A DNA stretch of 64,000 nucleotides from Helopsaltes ochotensis (taxonomy: Eukaryota; Chordata; Aves; Passeriformes; Locustellidae). Every line of letters begins with the position of its first letter. Position 1 is the stretch's first letter. The stretch is from contig VXBM01001644.1 in NCBI GenBank assembly GCA_013400155.1, forward strand, positions 35,754 through 99,753, read 5' to 3'. The translations under genes and the position numbers were made by a program. Under the pieces are notes generated by a model. The model ran no database searches. It had not been told where the DNA came from and saw nothing but the letters and a program-made list of their open reading frames with translations. Below, one piece after another: positions 1 to 10,970 of the stretch.

Positions 1-1261
1 GACTGCTGTCACTGAACTGCAGGCCTTTAGTGCTGCCCCCACACAGGCAGACAGGCAGCAGGGACAGCTTCCCTTCAGGCTATATAAAGACTAAAAATCC
101 TCATGTCCCCAGGAAAAATGCATCCTTATAAAAATCAAAGACCTTTAAGCCTGTACAAACTTCCCCATGCATCAGCTATGCGTAAACCGAGATGGTGAAG
201 TAACATTAAGAGCAATTAATAATTAATAAATCAATAATTTTTTATTTATTCTGGCAGGGGATGGGCTGCCATAAACCTGCTGGGTGAATTGCTGTCAGCG
301 ATCATGGGCAACACCTGAGACGTGCTCCAGCTGCTTCTCTCCACAATCCACGGCAGCACACCCCAGGTTTTGTCCTTGCTCGATCTTCTTTCAGGGACTG
401 CTCAAGCAGGGTAGATAGACAAATAAATAAATAAAGTCACTTAAAATCAATTATTTTGTTGATAAGCTTGCCCAGAGTTCCATTTAAGGACTCTTTTTTA
501 ATTGTTATTAAGCATCACGAATGACTCAGCTCGGTCTGCAATCGCTTCTCACATCTGAAAGGCTGAAGCTTTCCTCCTTCCCTGCCACACCTGCCTCAAA
601 GCTGTCCCACAGCCTCAGAAAATGGGAAATCAGTGCCATGGAATGAAACTAGATGGAATGACAGAGGGGAAAAAGACACCCAAAACAAACGAAACAATCT
701 CAGAACAGTAAATTTCCTGATAACCTGGTTTGGCAAGGCAAACCACTCTCCCAGGCCATTCCTCTTCCAGCTCACCCACTTGCCAATCCTTTAAGCAGGG
801 AGGGAGGGAGGGAGGAAGCAGACTGAATATATTCAGTGTGAAATTGTGGTGTTTCTGTGGCCTGAAAACGCAACATTTTCGAGCTACTGCACCAGGAAAA
901 TCCAGGGATGCTTCAATGCCCTCCTGAGGGCTGCTCTTAATCACAGTTACAGCGCGGCGAAACGGTTCCCAAAAATAAAAGGCTCCCAGATAAACTGTAA
1001 GCACATCAGACGGAATTACCACTTACTGCCAGAACAGCGAGTCTATAGCAACAGAGGGGAAAAAAGTCACTTCCACCGGGAAACTCCCTAACCGGGACGC
1101 ACAAGGCTCTGCCTCACCCTCCCGCAAAAACCGGAATTTTCTACTTCAGCGGAACTCACAAATAAAATAAACTTCATCCCTCCAGATCCCTCTGATCCCA
1201 CGGCAGTGCCGGACACAGCCCCAGCCTGGCAGCTGGAGACGGCATAGCGAGGAAATGAGGG
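1..1261. other. AHR-A intron 2, no feature seen
   Basis: Downstream of exon 2 on the minus strand. I looked for exon 3 (ending like EGEFLLQ) and saw no match. Mixed AT-rich and neutral sequence; short frames only. Confidence 0.6.
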
Positions 1262-2000
1262 CTAGAAAAGGGGGAAAAGCAATTCTAGGGGAAAGGAATC
1301 AACATTCTGAGGGGTAAAAAGATGAAATTCTAGGGCAGGTAAAGAACAAAATATTCGAGGGGAGGGGGAAACAAAATTACAGGGGGGCATGGCAAAATTC
1401 CAGAGGCGTAAAGATAGGAAAGACACAAAATTCGAGAGGTTGAAACACCAGAGTTTAAGGTGGAAAAATAGAAAAATTAGGGTGGGAAGGAGCCCCAAAA
1501 TCCAAGTCGGGTGGGTGGGGGAGAAACCAAACCCAAAATTCGAAGGAAAAGAAAAACCCCAACAGCAAAATGCGAGGGGGAGAGGGAAATCCCACAAAAT
1601 TCGAGGCGGATGGAGGGAATCAATTTCAAGGGAAAAAAAAAAAACAACCCACCAACCAACCAAACAATCGACGCTGTTAGAGACACAAACATTCGAGGGC
1701 AGAAAACCCACACAATTCAAATGGGGAAAACCCGTTAAAATTCCAGGAGGCGAACAGAAGATACGAGGGAGGGAAAAGAATCCCACAAAATTCAAGGAGG
1801 GATCGATTCAAAATTCCTGACAGTGAGGAAGGAACCCCAAAAATTTTAGGGGGAAAAAAAAGGCACAATTCTGGGAGGGAAAGAAAACAAACTTTTGGTG
1901 GGGGAAACCCCGTAAAAACTCTAGGGAAGAAAAAAACCCAACCCACTAAAAATTCTAAGTGAAAAACACTCTGTGGAGGAAAACAAACCCACGAAGTATT
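1262..2000. repeat. Imperfect minisatellite, AAAATTC-AGGG type
   Basis: About 24 diverged units of ~25-45 bp, each built on AAAATTC(T/C/G)AGGG followed by a purine run and often AACCC(A)C. Examples are near 1325, 1350, 1394, 1426, 1535, 1594, 1790 and 1930. It lies in AHR-A intron 2, ending ~150 bp from exon 2. The long frames through it are repeat artefacts. Confidence 0.75.
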
Positions 2001-2157
2001 TTGGAGAGGGGGGGAAAGGAGCTGCCGAGGGGTCCAACAACATCCCGGGAGGGGGTGACAGAGCTGCAGGAGGATGCAGCGGCGAGGGAGGAGGGGGACA
2101 GCGCACAATTCCAGGCAGGAATTGCGAGCAGGGGGAAGCGCTGGGAACATCTCTTAC

Positions 2158-2351
2158 CGCCGAAGAAGCTCTTGGCGCGCAGGAAGCCGGCGCTGAGGCG
2201 GAGCACCGACAGCTTGTCTAGCCCGGCCACCACGTCGGGCGGGAAGGGCAGCAGCTCCGCCAGCCGCTCCAGCTCCCGGTTCAGCCGCTCCCGGTGCCGC
2301 TTGGACGGGTTGGAGCCGCCGCCGCCGCCTTCGGCCGGGCCCGGCCGCGTC
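2158..2351 (-). CDS. AHR-like: AHR-A exon 2 (bHLH)
   Basis: The acceptor is CCCGGCAG just before 2351 and the donor is G|GTAAGA (GT at 2157-2156). The exon is 194 nt, entered in phase 2 and left in phase 1, as in AHR-B exon 2 (188 nt). It encodes TRPGPAEGGGGG, then the complete bHLH. An alternative acceptor cannot be excluded because the upstream sequence is also GC-rich and open. Confidence 0.85.
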
Positions 2352-2481
2352 CTGCCGGGCACAGCCGCGTTACCGGGGAAGGGGATCCCCCTCAGCCCGG
2401 CCCCGGCCCCGGCCCCCTCAGCCCCCTCGCCCTCACTCACGCCCGCAGCAGCGGCTTCCTCCGCCTGCGCCCCGCGTACAT
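2158..2481 (-). CDS. AHR-like: AHR-A: aryl hydrocarbon receptor family gene, 5' exons only (partial)
   Basis: Ligand-activated bHLH-PAS transcription factor family that pairs with ARNT and binds xenobiotic response elements. Two exons are visible on the minus strand: exon 1 (2481-2441, starting MYAGRRRRKPLLR) and exon 2 (2351-2158). Joined, they give 78 codons plus 1 nt. They contain the N-terminal basic nuclear-localisation cluster, then the bHLH: SNPSKRHRERLNRELERL, loop LLPFPPDV, helix 2 LDKLSVLRLSAGFLRAKSFF. The DNA-contacting S-K-R-H-R residues of AHR are all kept. A glycine run precedes the bHLH. Exon 3 onward (PAS-A, PAS-B, transactivation) is not in positions 1-2157 and must lie to the left of the window. 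A second AHR gene lies upstream on the same strand (27003-9848). This is one of the non-canonical bird AHR paralogues (AHR1B or AHR2 type); I cannot say which. Family assignment is firm. Confidence 0.88.
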
Positions 2482-2620
2482 GGCCGGGCCGGCAGCGCCC
2501 CAGCGCCGCTCGCCTCAGGGAGAGAGGCAGCGAGAGCGGGAACGACCCACCCCCGGCGAGGGGGAGACGGGGGAGGGACGGGGGTTTGGGGCGGCGGGGG
2601 AATGATGCACGAGGGAGCTG
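2160..2620 (-). promoter_or_regulatory. CpG-rich 5' region of AHR-A
   Basis: A GC-rich block covering exons 1 and 2, the 89-bp intron between them and ~140 bp upstream of the ATG. No TATA box is seen. It probably holds the transcription start. Confidence 0.45.
2441..2481 (-). CDS. AHR-like: AHR-A exon 1 (coding part)
   Basis: ATG is at 2481-2479 and the exon ends before a GTGAGT donor (2440-2435). The coding part is 41 nt (13 codons plus 2 nt), the same length and phase as AHR-B exon 1. It encodes MYAGRRRRKPLLR, the AHR N-terminal basic motif (human equivalent YASRKRRKPVQK). Confidence 0.85.
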
Positions 2621-2621
2621 A

Positions 2622-4906
2622 GAAGGGACTTGGGGCTGAAGGGGGAGTGGGAGCTGATAGAGAGAAGAGCGATGGGTAGGAGGGATGGAGGGGGCTAAGG
2701 AGGTGAAGGGTGCTGAAGGAGGTTTGGGGTATGAAAGGCGAGTTGAAGGAGTAGGGGGTGACGAGGAATGGCGGGGCTGACAGGGGATTTGGGGTGTGAC
2801 AGGGCTGTGGGTGTGGGTGAGCAGGGAGCGATGGGTGGGTGGGGATGGAGAGGTGGGGACCGCACCGGGGGTGCTAATGGCTCGAACAATCCACCTGGTG
2901 CTTTGCCAGCGAGGCACAGAGTGGCCTGCCGGGTGCAGAAGGCTTGCAGATAAGGGAAGAGGTTGGTAAGAGGCAAATCCTGCCATGTGGAGTAAGTCTT
3001 TATCGTGCCAATGTCCTCCCTCACGTAATGGCTCAGCTGTGAAAACTCTGTTCCCAAGTACAACGACGTTCACGCATAAAGTGAAGGTACCCATCTCCAC
3101 TGATGAGCCATAATTAATTCAACTATGCTCACTTGAAGACAGCTGCAACCTCTCAGAAGGTGTCCACGGTCCTCAAGTTTCCCGTGATCCACAATATTAT
3201 CTGGGGTGAAGCTCCCCGCCCCAAGGGAGGTACAGGGGATGTTCCCACGTAGCCTCAAGCAGAACATAAACCCCATGGACGTGATGTTTGTTGAACTCTT
3301 TCCCTTCACCACTCGATGGATGCAGTCTGCAGTCACCACCTCGGCAAGACACCGAGAGGACTCGAAGAGGACCAATGGAACATCACTGAAATTTACAAAG
3401 TAGTGGTATTTTTTTCTGCAGTCTGCTCCTCTGTCACTTTCTCTCCATCTTTTCCCTCTTTATCTCTTCCCTCTCACGTTTACTGTTAAATAGAAATCCA
3501 TACTATTAAAATTGGCCTATGGTGTCGTTTACACCTTATTTTGGGCAGAGGCATCTCTGTAATAATTTTTAATAGTTGGATATTAAAACCACATGTGTCA
3601 ATGCCGAGTGTAGCCCTTCCTGTGAGTCCCATCAACCCCACAGGGCAGTTTGGGGGTTCAAAGGGGGGGACACTGCCATGCCTCTGCTGCTGTGTGTGCT
3701 CGCAGTAGCTGGGGACAGTGATAACGAGAGTGTCACACACCCACTACCAGGGCCAGGCTTTTCCCAGCACTTGCTCAGTCAAGGAGGAAATGGAGAGACA
3801 TGGTTTCAGGTCAAAACAAACATCAGGACCATACAAAGCAAATTGCCTTTTAATACATCACCAAACACAGGGGTGAGGCTCTAGACAGCTCTTTACTCCT
3901 CAGCACCTTCCAGCTGCCACCAGCAGCACAAAGGAATTATGAAGTGGAAAATGGGCTGCTGCCACCAGAACAGACTTTATCTGCACACTCACGAGGTACA
4001 GAGAGATCAAACACCAGTGACCAAGCAGGGGGGTCCGTCACAGACCCAAGCAGCAGTGCCCCCACCCCAAGGCCCATCTCTGGCAGCACTGGGAGCCCCT
4101 GGCACACCCCAGTACTGTCTCACAGGTGTCAGAACAAGAGAGGCCGGTGATCCTGCTGCTCTTTGGATCTGGATCACGGCCAGCCAACTCCTTGCCCCCT
4201 CCTAGGTGCTCCTCGAAGCCACCTTAGGGTGGTCCAGGATGTTTCTACACTGCTCTGCTCCCAGCCTGCAGACAGGAGCTTGACCTTTCCCAGGCCCCAT
4301 CAGCCAAGGCAAAGCTAGGCATGAAGGAAGAGACTTAGGGAGCTGAGGCTGCTCCACACCAGGACATGTGGGCTTGCTGCTGGCCCTGTGCTAATTACCT
4401 GATTTAATTTGCTCGATAAATGCTTACCACATCTGCTGGTGTGCAAGGCAGATGTGATGGTCAGGGTGATGGGTGCATGAGGGAAAGGTGTGAATATCCC
4501 CAAGCACTCTGATGTCTCTGACCCAATGTTGCAAACCAGTGTGGTCTCAAATCATCCCCACCCTCCCCAATCATTGCTTTTTTTGGTGGGTTTCCCTGAT
4601 GGGTGTGTGTAAAAGGGTTAAAGTTCATAAACCAGGCAGAAGCACCAAAAGTGTAATGTTTTCACATTTGCCGAATTTTGTCTGCTTAATTTAGTGTAGT
4701 GGTCTAAATATTTTCTTACTGTGGAATAGGATTAGAATAAAGGCAAAAGAGGCTTAACTTAAAGATAAAAACAGTTTGATTTATTAACACACACTAAAAA
4801 GAGAACAAAAAATATTGAAACCTTTTAAAAGCACTCCCTTCCCCCCTACCAGCAGCTTACCTTCTTACAAACAATGTAGACAGAACTCAGAACTCCAGGT
4901 CAGGAC
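2622..4906. other. Region upstream of AHR-A
   Basis: 2622-2900 is G-rich and weakly repetitive (GGGGTG-type runs). A 101-codon minus-strand frame at 3375-3070 and the open frame beyond it resemble nothing I know. The rest is unremarkable. Confidence 0.5.
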
Positions 4907-5471
4907 TGACTCGCGGAAGAACTCTAAAACTCAGAGACAAAGTGAGTTTTAAAGTAGGTATGCAGTTTATTCAGCGCTGGGCGGATGCGGGATAGCTCCC
5001 CAAAGGCACGCGCGCCCCCTGACTTAATTCAGTCCACTTTTATCCTATAGAATGTTACATATGCATCAAGTTTTGCAATACTTTCATGTATATTCATCCT
5101 TTGCCCCCTCCCCTTCACGCTCCGTATGCTAATTGTCTTATCAGTCCTTTGCGCCTGCACAGTTATTTCTGGTGGTGGTCTCCTGTCCCTTCGGGGGTCT
5201 TTGGAGATGAAGTAAATAGTCTTCCTCTGGGATGAACTTTTGACCCCGCTGTCTTTGCACACGCTCACTGCACCTCCGGTCGCAGTCCAGCTGTGTGGCC
5301 ACCGTTATCATCCTCCTGATGGTCCGAGGAGTCACCATGTCTCGTGTTTCTGATAATCTTGTATTCTCATCTCCTGTCCTGATAAACATCCTTCCCTTTG
5401 TCAGACATCCTTGCATTTTATCTTGTTCTTGCACACACAGCCCCCGACTCCTTCTTCCCCCCCAGGTGACA
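4907..5471 (-). mobile_element. ERV LTR-like segment, antisense
   Basis: Read on the minus strand, it has a TATA-like TATAGGATAAAAG, then GCGCTGAATAAACTGC (poly(A) signal at 4971-4966) and a U5-like end GCGAGTCA at 4907. Its 5' border is unclear: either TGTCACC at 5471, or TGTGTGC near 5441 preceded by a purine run (5443-5464) that could be a polypurine tract. In the second case, 5472-5855 may be internal retroviral remnant. No target duplication is seen. Confidence 0.5.
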
Positions 5472-5859
5472 GCATAAAGGGCAGTAAATCTGAATCCTTA
5501 TTCTTAACAAATATCTTCCACTTTCTATGATTAATATTTTCTACTTTTTTGTGTCTCAGTACCACTTATAAAATAGTCTTTCATTCAGTCTTTGAGATAG
5601 ATAAGTCTCTCCTGTTTTCTGGTAACCCCACAAATCTGTAAAAGCAGCCCACGCTGGAAACCTGCCTTTGTGCAGTCCCTCCCAATAGCAGCTTTTCCAC
5701 TACTGCATATGGGCTGTGGATTTTTACACTGGGGTTTTACTTTCTAAAGATGCACACTTCCACACAAACAAAGGCTTTCTCAGCTTAAAGAAAAAAATAT
5801 CTTCTCACTTCTGTACTGGTACCGAAGTTTTCTTCTCATTTCACTCTGTTCAAACATAA

Positions 5860-6541
5860 TGTTATGGGGGACCGAGAATTAATTCATGCCTGTGATAATA
5901 TTTCATGTAAACTAGTAAAATGAAATGTACTAAATATGATGCTGTCCCCAGCTCCCTGTCAGAACCAGATGGTGAAAAAAAACCTCTGGCTCGGGGGAGC
6001 TTAATTTACATTTGAGTTACTAAAGATACGCCTAAACCCCCGAGCTGGACTTCATTATCACCTGAAGACCCGAGGCTGGACAACGACACCTTAACGACCC
6101 AGATAAGAGACATCATCACCCTCCTGATCATGTCGAGGTTGTGGCACCAAAGTCCAGTGAAAGAGATTCAAAGACCTTCCGTAAACTCATCATGATTACC
6201 ATTTCCTATGGGAAGAAGCACATAGCACGAAAGAAAAGGATGAAATCAGGGAGGAAGCCCTCAGAGAGGAAGCCCCCCGATACCAGACCTTTGAATGGAA
6301 CTGCATTACCTCACTAAGCCTGAGGGAAAATAAAAAGTATAAAACTCGAGCTCCGGGGACAGAAAATCGTGAATGAGGGAGAGGGCAGGCTGCCAGAGAG
6401 ACCGTTTGTTCCCCATTCACCAGGCACCGATCCCGGGCTTGGTACCTTTCTCATTTGCTGGTGGTTCTTTATCCTTTTCCTTCAAATTGTTATTAATAAA
6501 TTTTCTTTGAGATAAATTATTCAGCTAATTCGTTTATAACA
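5860..6541 (+). mobile_element. Solo LTR of an endogenous retrovirus
   Basis: 682 bp bounded by TGTTAT and ATAACA, a perfect 6-bp terminal inverted pair. Inside are a TATA-like GTATAAAA (~6337) and AATAAATTTTC (~6495) as poly(A) signal, in the right order for an LTR on the plus strand. The flanks (CATAA and ATACG) give no clear target duplication. No gag, pol or env frame is nearby. Confidence 0.7.
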
Positions 6542-7256
6542 ATACGATCACCAGATTAGTTTTTAGTTCAATATTCACTCAGTAAATCAGCTACCTTTGC
6601 TTGAATCCACAGGTCATCTTCCCAGTTCATAGTCCACGATTTAAAGGAATATTACAGTCTGTTACCACAAATCAAAGGAGATTTTCAGCCAAGAATTAAG
6701 GCAACTTGTCATCTCTTCTACTAAATGAGTCACTCTTCCTTTAGTGACTTTGATATCTTCATATTGTCCTTTTACATATCTCCAATTTGGCCTTTCCTCT
6801 CTCTTTGAGAAGGGTTAGAATTTTAAAAGGTCTCAGTCTGCGTCAGGAAAGAGTTAGGGTTCCTTGCCTGGGTTTGCGGATGGTCACATGATCTCTGCTG
6901 AGACGGCAGCTGCAAAAGCCTTGCCTCCACCTGGTGAGGAATGCTCCGAAACGGCGGCTGAGATCTCCCACATGGCTGGGCCTCTCTCCCCCTCCCCACT
7001 CCTGGGTCCCACAGGGGTGGGCCTGGCCCAGTCTGGGCTCAGTGCTGCTTTCCAGGGGCCCAGGGGACATTTCCCCCAGCCCAGCCAGTGGCGCAGGGCA
7101 GGCCTAAGTTCACCTGGATGTTACCAGCCGTGACTCCCCCTTGCTCTCCTGTGCCGGCAGCCACCAGGCTCGGGGCTGGGCCCGGCTCAGCTCTGCCAGG
7201 GCTGCAGCCGCAGCAGAACCCAGCCAGGCCTGGCCCGGCTGGCCAAGGTAGCGGGG

Positions 7257-8019
7257 TTGGAATTGTTTTTCCTGTTTTGTGGAATTTTCTTCCTCCACCT
7301 GGGTAGCTACGAGACAGATTGCTGGATACTTGTGGGTGCTTTGTTTCGGTACTTGGCTAAAACAAAAGAAGATACCACAAGGGTTGGGAAGCAGGTAAAA
7401 AAGGAGGCTGGGGGCAGTTTCACTCTCTTGGTCCCAGCATTCGGGGAAAGGATGGCTGCTGCTGTTTGCTACAGAAGGAGTTCATTGCTGCTACCTGGGG
7501 AACCTGCATCGGCTCCTTGTGTGCCTCAGAACTCCAAGCTCGCCTTCTCTGCCCTGCTAGAGCCGGGCCGGCCCTGTCCCACCGCTGTTTTCCTCGACAC
7601 TGCTTTGTGCTTTGGGGGTTTTCCCACACCAGGTTGTACTTGGCCAGGACATCCCTGCTGCTTCAGCTGCCATCAGAGAGCGCTTCTGATCTCACCCACA
7701 GCCCGGGATTTTCCCACCGTTTCAGCCTGGTGCTCTCGGAGCCCCGGAACCCAACTGCCCCCAGACTCTGAAGCAAAGCCTCTTAAGACCTTAAGACATT
7801 TGGGTTGGTCTCACTGTTAATATTGTAGTAGTTATTGCTGTTTATTTTACCTTGTTATTACATACTAGTAAAGAACTGTTATTCCTAACCCCATACCTCT
7901 GCTTGAAAAGCCCGTTTAATTTCGAATTATAATAATTTGGAGGGAGGGGATCTGGATTCTCTATTCCAAAGGGAGGTCCTGCCCTCCCCTAGCAGGTACT
8001 TGTCTTTCAAACCAAGACA
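7257..8019 (+). mobile_element. ERVL-type solo LTR, older relative of the one at 15256
   Basis: The last ~220 bp (7800-8019) align with 15725-15917. Shared words include AGTAA(A)GAACTGTTATTCCTA, ATTATAA(T/C)AATTTGGAGGGAGG and the end CAAACCAAGACA. The 5' border is uncertain; CGGGG occurs at 7252-7256 and again at 8020-8024, which would fit a 5-bp target duplication and a start at 7257. The long plus-strand frame across it is not a gene. Confidence 0.6.
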
Positions 8020-8024
8020 CGGGG

Positions 8025-9847
8025 CCTAAGCTGGACCCCACAGCTGCTTAGTTCATGCTAGGCCACAAGTGAATGAGGACCCTGCCCCAAAATCCTCTTG
8101 TATTTAAGCCCTGTTTTTCCCAGAGGCGTACACCTGCATCCCATTGGCCAATCTGGCTGTCAGTTTTAAAGAAGATCACTAATTGGTTTTTTACCATGCA
8201 TGCCAAACCAATTCAGTCTGCAAGACTTTGCTCCATGGTGGGGAAAAAACAATTAATTCACATCTTACGTTACATATATAGAAAAGGAAGAGAATTCTAC
8301 AAAGTAGTTGTGCAGGCTGCAGGACAATGGTTTGAGGGGCACCAAGAGCATCTGGAGATGCAGCCAGTGGTCACTGCATCCCTCCCTGCCTTTCCTTCTC
8401 ACTGCTTTGGCAAAACCACAGGGGGAACTCCCACTGTTCCTCTGTTCCATGGCACTGTGGAGCAGAGGAGAGGAAGGCAAGGACAGTGACAAACCCAATG
8501 GCAGTTTGGCTAGATCATCCCCACCCTGCATCCCAGAAAGGCCACCTCTCCCAAATTCCCCTGGAAGGCTGCTGGAGAGCCCAAACTCCCAAGGTGCCTC
8601 CACTCCCACCAACTCCACCTCCCACTGAGACCCTTCAATGCTGCTGAGCTTCTTGAAGTGCTTACTAACACCTTTTCCAAAGGATTTGCATGGTCTCTGG
8701 AGGAGATGGAGAGCACAGAAGGACAAGAGGCTCAGGCAGGCACAGATGATGCACAGGACCAAACAGCAACATGATAAGAGTGGTCCAACACAAGATATGA
8801 GGCGACCACACTATTTTGTTGAGAAGCAGCAGTTCAGTGCTACCTGCCTGTGAGGCAGCAGCTCCATCTGCAAGAGGCTGCCCCAACCACATGCATGTGC
8901 CAGCAAGCAATGTCCTTCCTTGGACCCCAGGAGCCCATAAGCCTCTCCAGTGGCACAGCCACATCTCCCTGAAACACAAAAAATCCAAACCATTCCATCT
9001 TAGACTGCCTGACAGCATTGGAAGACAAAATACTGAGAGACCAGGGAGCATGGGGTACCACTGGCAGTATGAGAAGAGCTCACAGCTGCTGGTGGCTTTC
9101 CAAGACAGTGCTCCTGGTTCACAGTGAGCTCCAAACCAGGCTGCCCACAAAGGATGGTGTGGCTGCACCCCTGGCAGACCCCTTGCTCCCTCCACAGGAG
9201 CCAGGCACCCCTCAGGTCCTGCAGCCCTCACACCTCACCTTGAGCTAGATCTCACAGGCACAGGGGGGCTGCCCAACTGAGAATGGAACTGATGGGCAGC
9301 CAGGGCCCTGCCCAGAGCACGGGGGCTCTCCTGCACCCACCTTCACAGGGAGAGCTGCTGAGCACCTTGAAACCAAGCCCAGTGAGGAGCAGGGTGCACC
9401 AGGGTGGTTCTCAGCAGGGCAAGGCAAAGCACCTGGCTGCTGGGGAAGGGGTACTTTAGCAGCATTTCTCAGGAAGCTGCTCTCATGCCTAAAAAGGCTG
9501 TTTCCATACTGGCACTCAGGCAGTACAACACAGTCTATCTGGTGGGCACTGGGATTCGTGCTGGAGCCCAGGAGCCCACTGTGGTGCACTGGCCCTGCCC
9601 CATGGCTCCTCTGAGGAGCTGCCCCAGTCTGCGGGAGCCACAGCTGTGAGAACCACTTGTCCTCTCAGAGCACTGTCTGCTCCCCTTCCCAGGAAAAGCT
9701 GGGCTCTACATGGGCTACCAGGGGCTGTTTGGGGAAGCTGCCATGCCCTTGCAGCTGCCTGGCTCCTAAGGGTGCAGGGATAGCAGCCTCCACATCACAG
9801 ACGTTCCCATTTCTGGAGAACAAGGACTCATGCAAGCCCTGGGCAGG
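8025..9847. other. Downstream of AHR-B; probable 3'UTR and possible last exon
   Basis: Follows the AHR-B stop on the minus strand. It should hold its 3'UTR, and a small last exon if the donor at 10139 is used. I found no AATAAA or ATTAAA on the minus strand that stands out close to the stop. No other gene is seen. Confidence 0.45.
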
Positions 9848-10970
9848 TCAAGAAACCAATTGGGAGAGGGGTGGCAACCACAGCCTGGCTCCCGGGGGCC
9901 TCTCAGGGCTGCCACCTGGCAGAGTTTGGGACTCCATGTTTGTACCTGCAGCTTCCAGCTGTTTTGGAGTTATGGCCAGCCAAGCCTCCGATGGGCAAGT
10001 GCTTGGGTTTGCCTGGAGGGGGACATTGTGCCACAGAGTCACTAACGTGTTTGAGTGCAATGGGGATGGGCAGCTTAAGCCCACCAGCTGGCACCCCGGC
10101 TTGCTCTCAGCAGTAGAAACAGAGAGGGTAGCTTCTACCTGAAACACTTGGTTTGCCAGCTGAAGTGCTGCAAAGGATTTGCTGCTGGAGATGGGGACAC
10201 GCAGCACAGTCCCTGCCACCACCTCAGCTGTGTTAAACAGGACCTGCTGCTCTGGCTGGGCAGAGCTGCCCTCAGAGGTAACGGAGGCTACAGAGCCCAC
10301 AGCCCCCTGGCCTCCCCATGTGCCCACTGCCCGGGGCTGTGCTGGGAATGCTGAACCAGCTGCCCAGCAGTGAGCCACAGCACTGTTTTTGTCATAGCAG
10401 CATGGGAAGTCCAGGCTCTTCCCAGCTCCCTCCCTGAGGAGCATCTGCACCACACAGGATGTCACCTTGGTGCCTGGCCTCTGGCTGAGCCCCTGAGCTG
10501 GCAGGTCCTCCTCTGCCCCCAGGCTGAGCAGAGCCTCCTCCCACTGCTGCAGCTCTGTGCTATCCACGCTGAGGCTCTGGCAGACGTTTCCATCCACGTT
10601 GCTCTTCTCAAAGAGGGTTTTGATGACCACCAGGAGGGAGTCACTGTCCTCCTTGGCACTGCTGACATCCTCATTCTGGCTCAGCCCATCAGGCTCAGGG
10701 ATGACACCTGGCAGGGAGAACTGAGGCATGTTATCAGTGTGGGAATTGTATATGGATGCATCCTGCTTCATCATGGCCCCAAGGAGAGAGTTGGGGTCTA
10801 CCAAGCGCAGCTTTGAATTGGAGTTTGCTTGCACCTGCAACTCTTCCTTGGCTTGGAACAAGTCCAAGAACCCAGGAAGATCATTCCCATACAAGACTGC
10901 TTCCCCAGTGGCAAAGCTGAAAGGCAGCTGCAGATTTCTCTTCCGGAGATGTTCCTCTCCTTCTTCATTC
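9848..10970 (-). CDS. AHR-like: AHR-B exon 10 (C-terminal transactivation region)
   Basis: Opens after CACACTGAAG with NEEGEEHLRKRNLQLPFSF then ATGEAVLYG, matching human DEEGTEHLRKRNTKLPFMFTTGEAVLYEA. It continues with NSLLGAMMKQDASIY (human SLLAAMMQQDESIY), then a poorly conserved Ser/Glu/Asp-rich region with no long glutamine run. The frame stays open to a stop ending at 9848. A plausible donor CAG|GTAGAAG at 10139/10138, after the codons for ANQVFQ, could remove the last ~96 codons in favour of a small final exon, as human AHR has. I could not identify that exon. Confidence 0.82.

Noticed and set aside
1955..3100. 381-codon minus-strand open frame over AHR-A exons
   Set aside because: It runs through exon 1, the intron and exon 2 and on into the minisatellite. 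Only the spliced exons match AHR.
3070..3375. 101-codon minus-strand frame upstream of AHR-A
   Set aside because: Reads like protein in places, but I could not tie it to any family. A database search would be needed, so it is not called.
7257..7820. 187-codon plus-strand frame
   Set aside because: It lies inside an ERVL-type LTR and starts at a non-ATG codon; no protein similarity.
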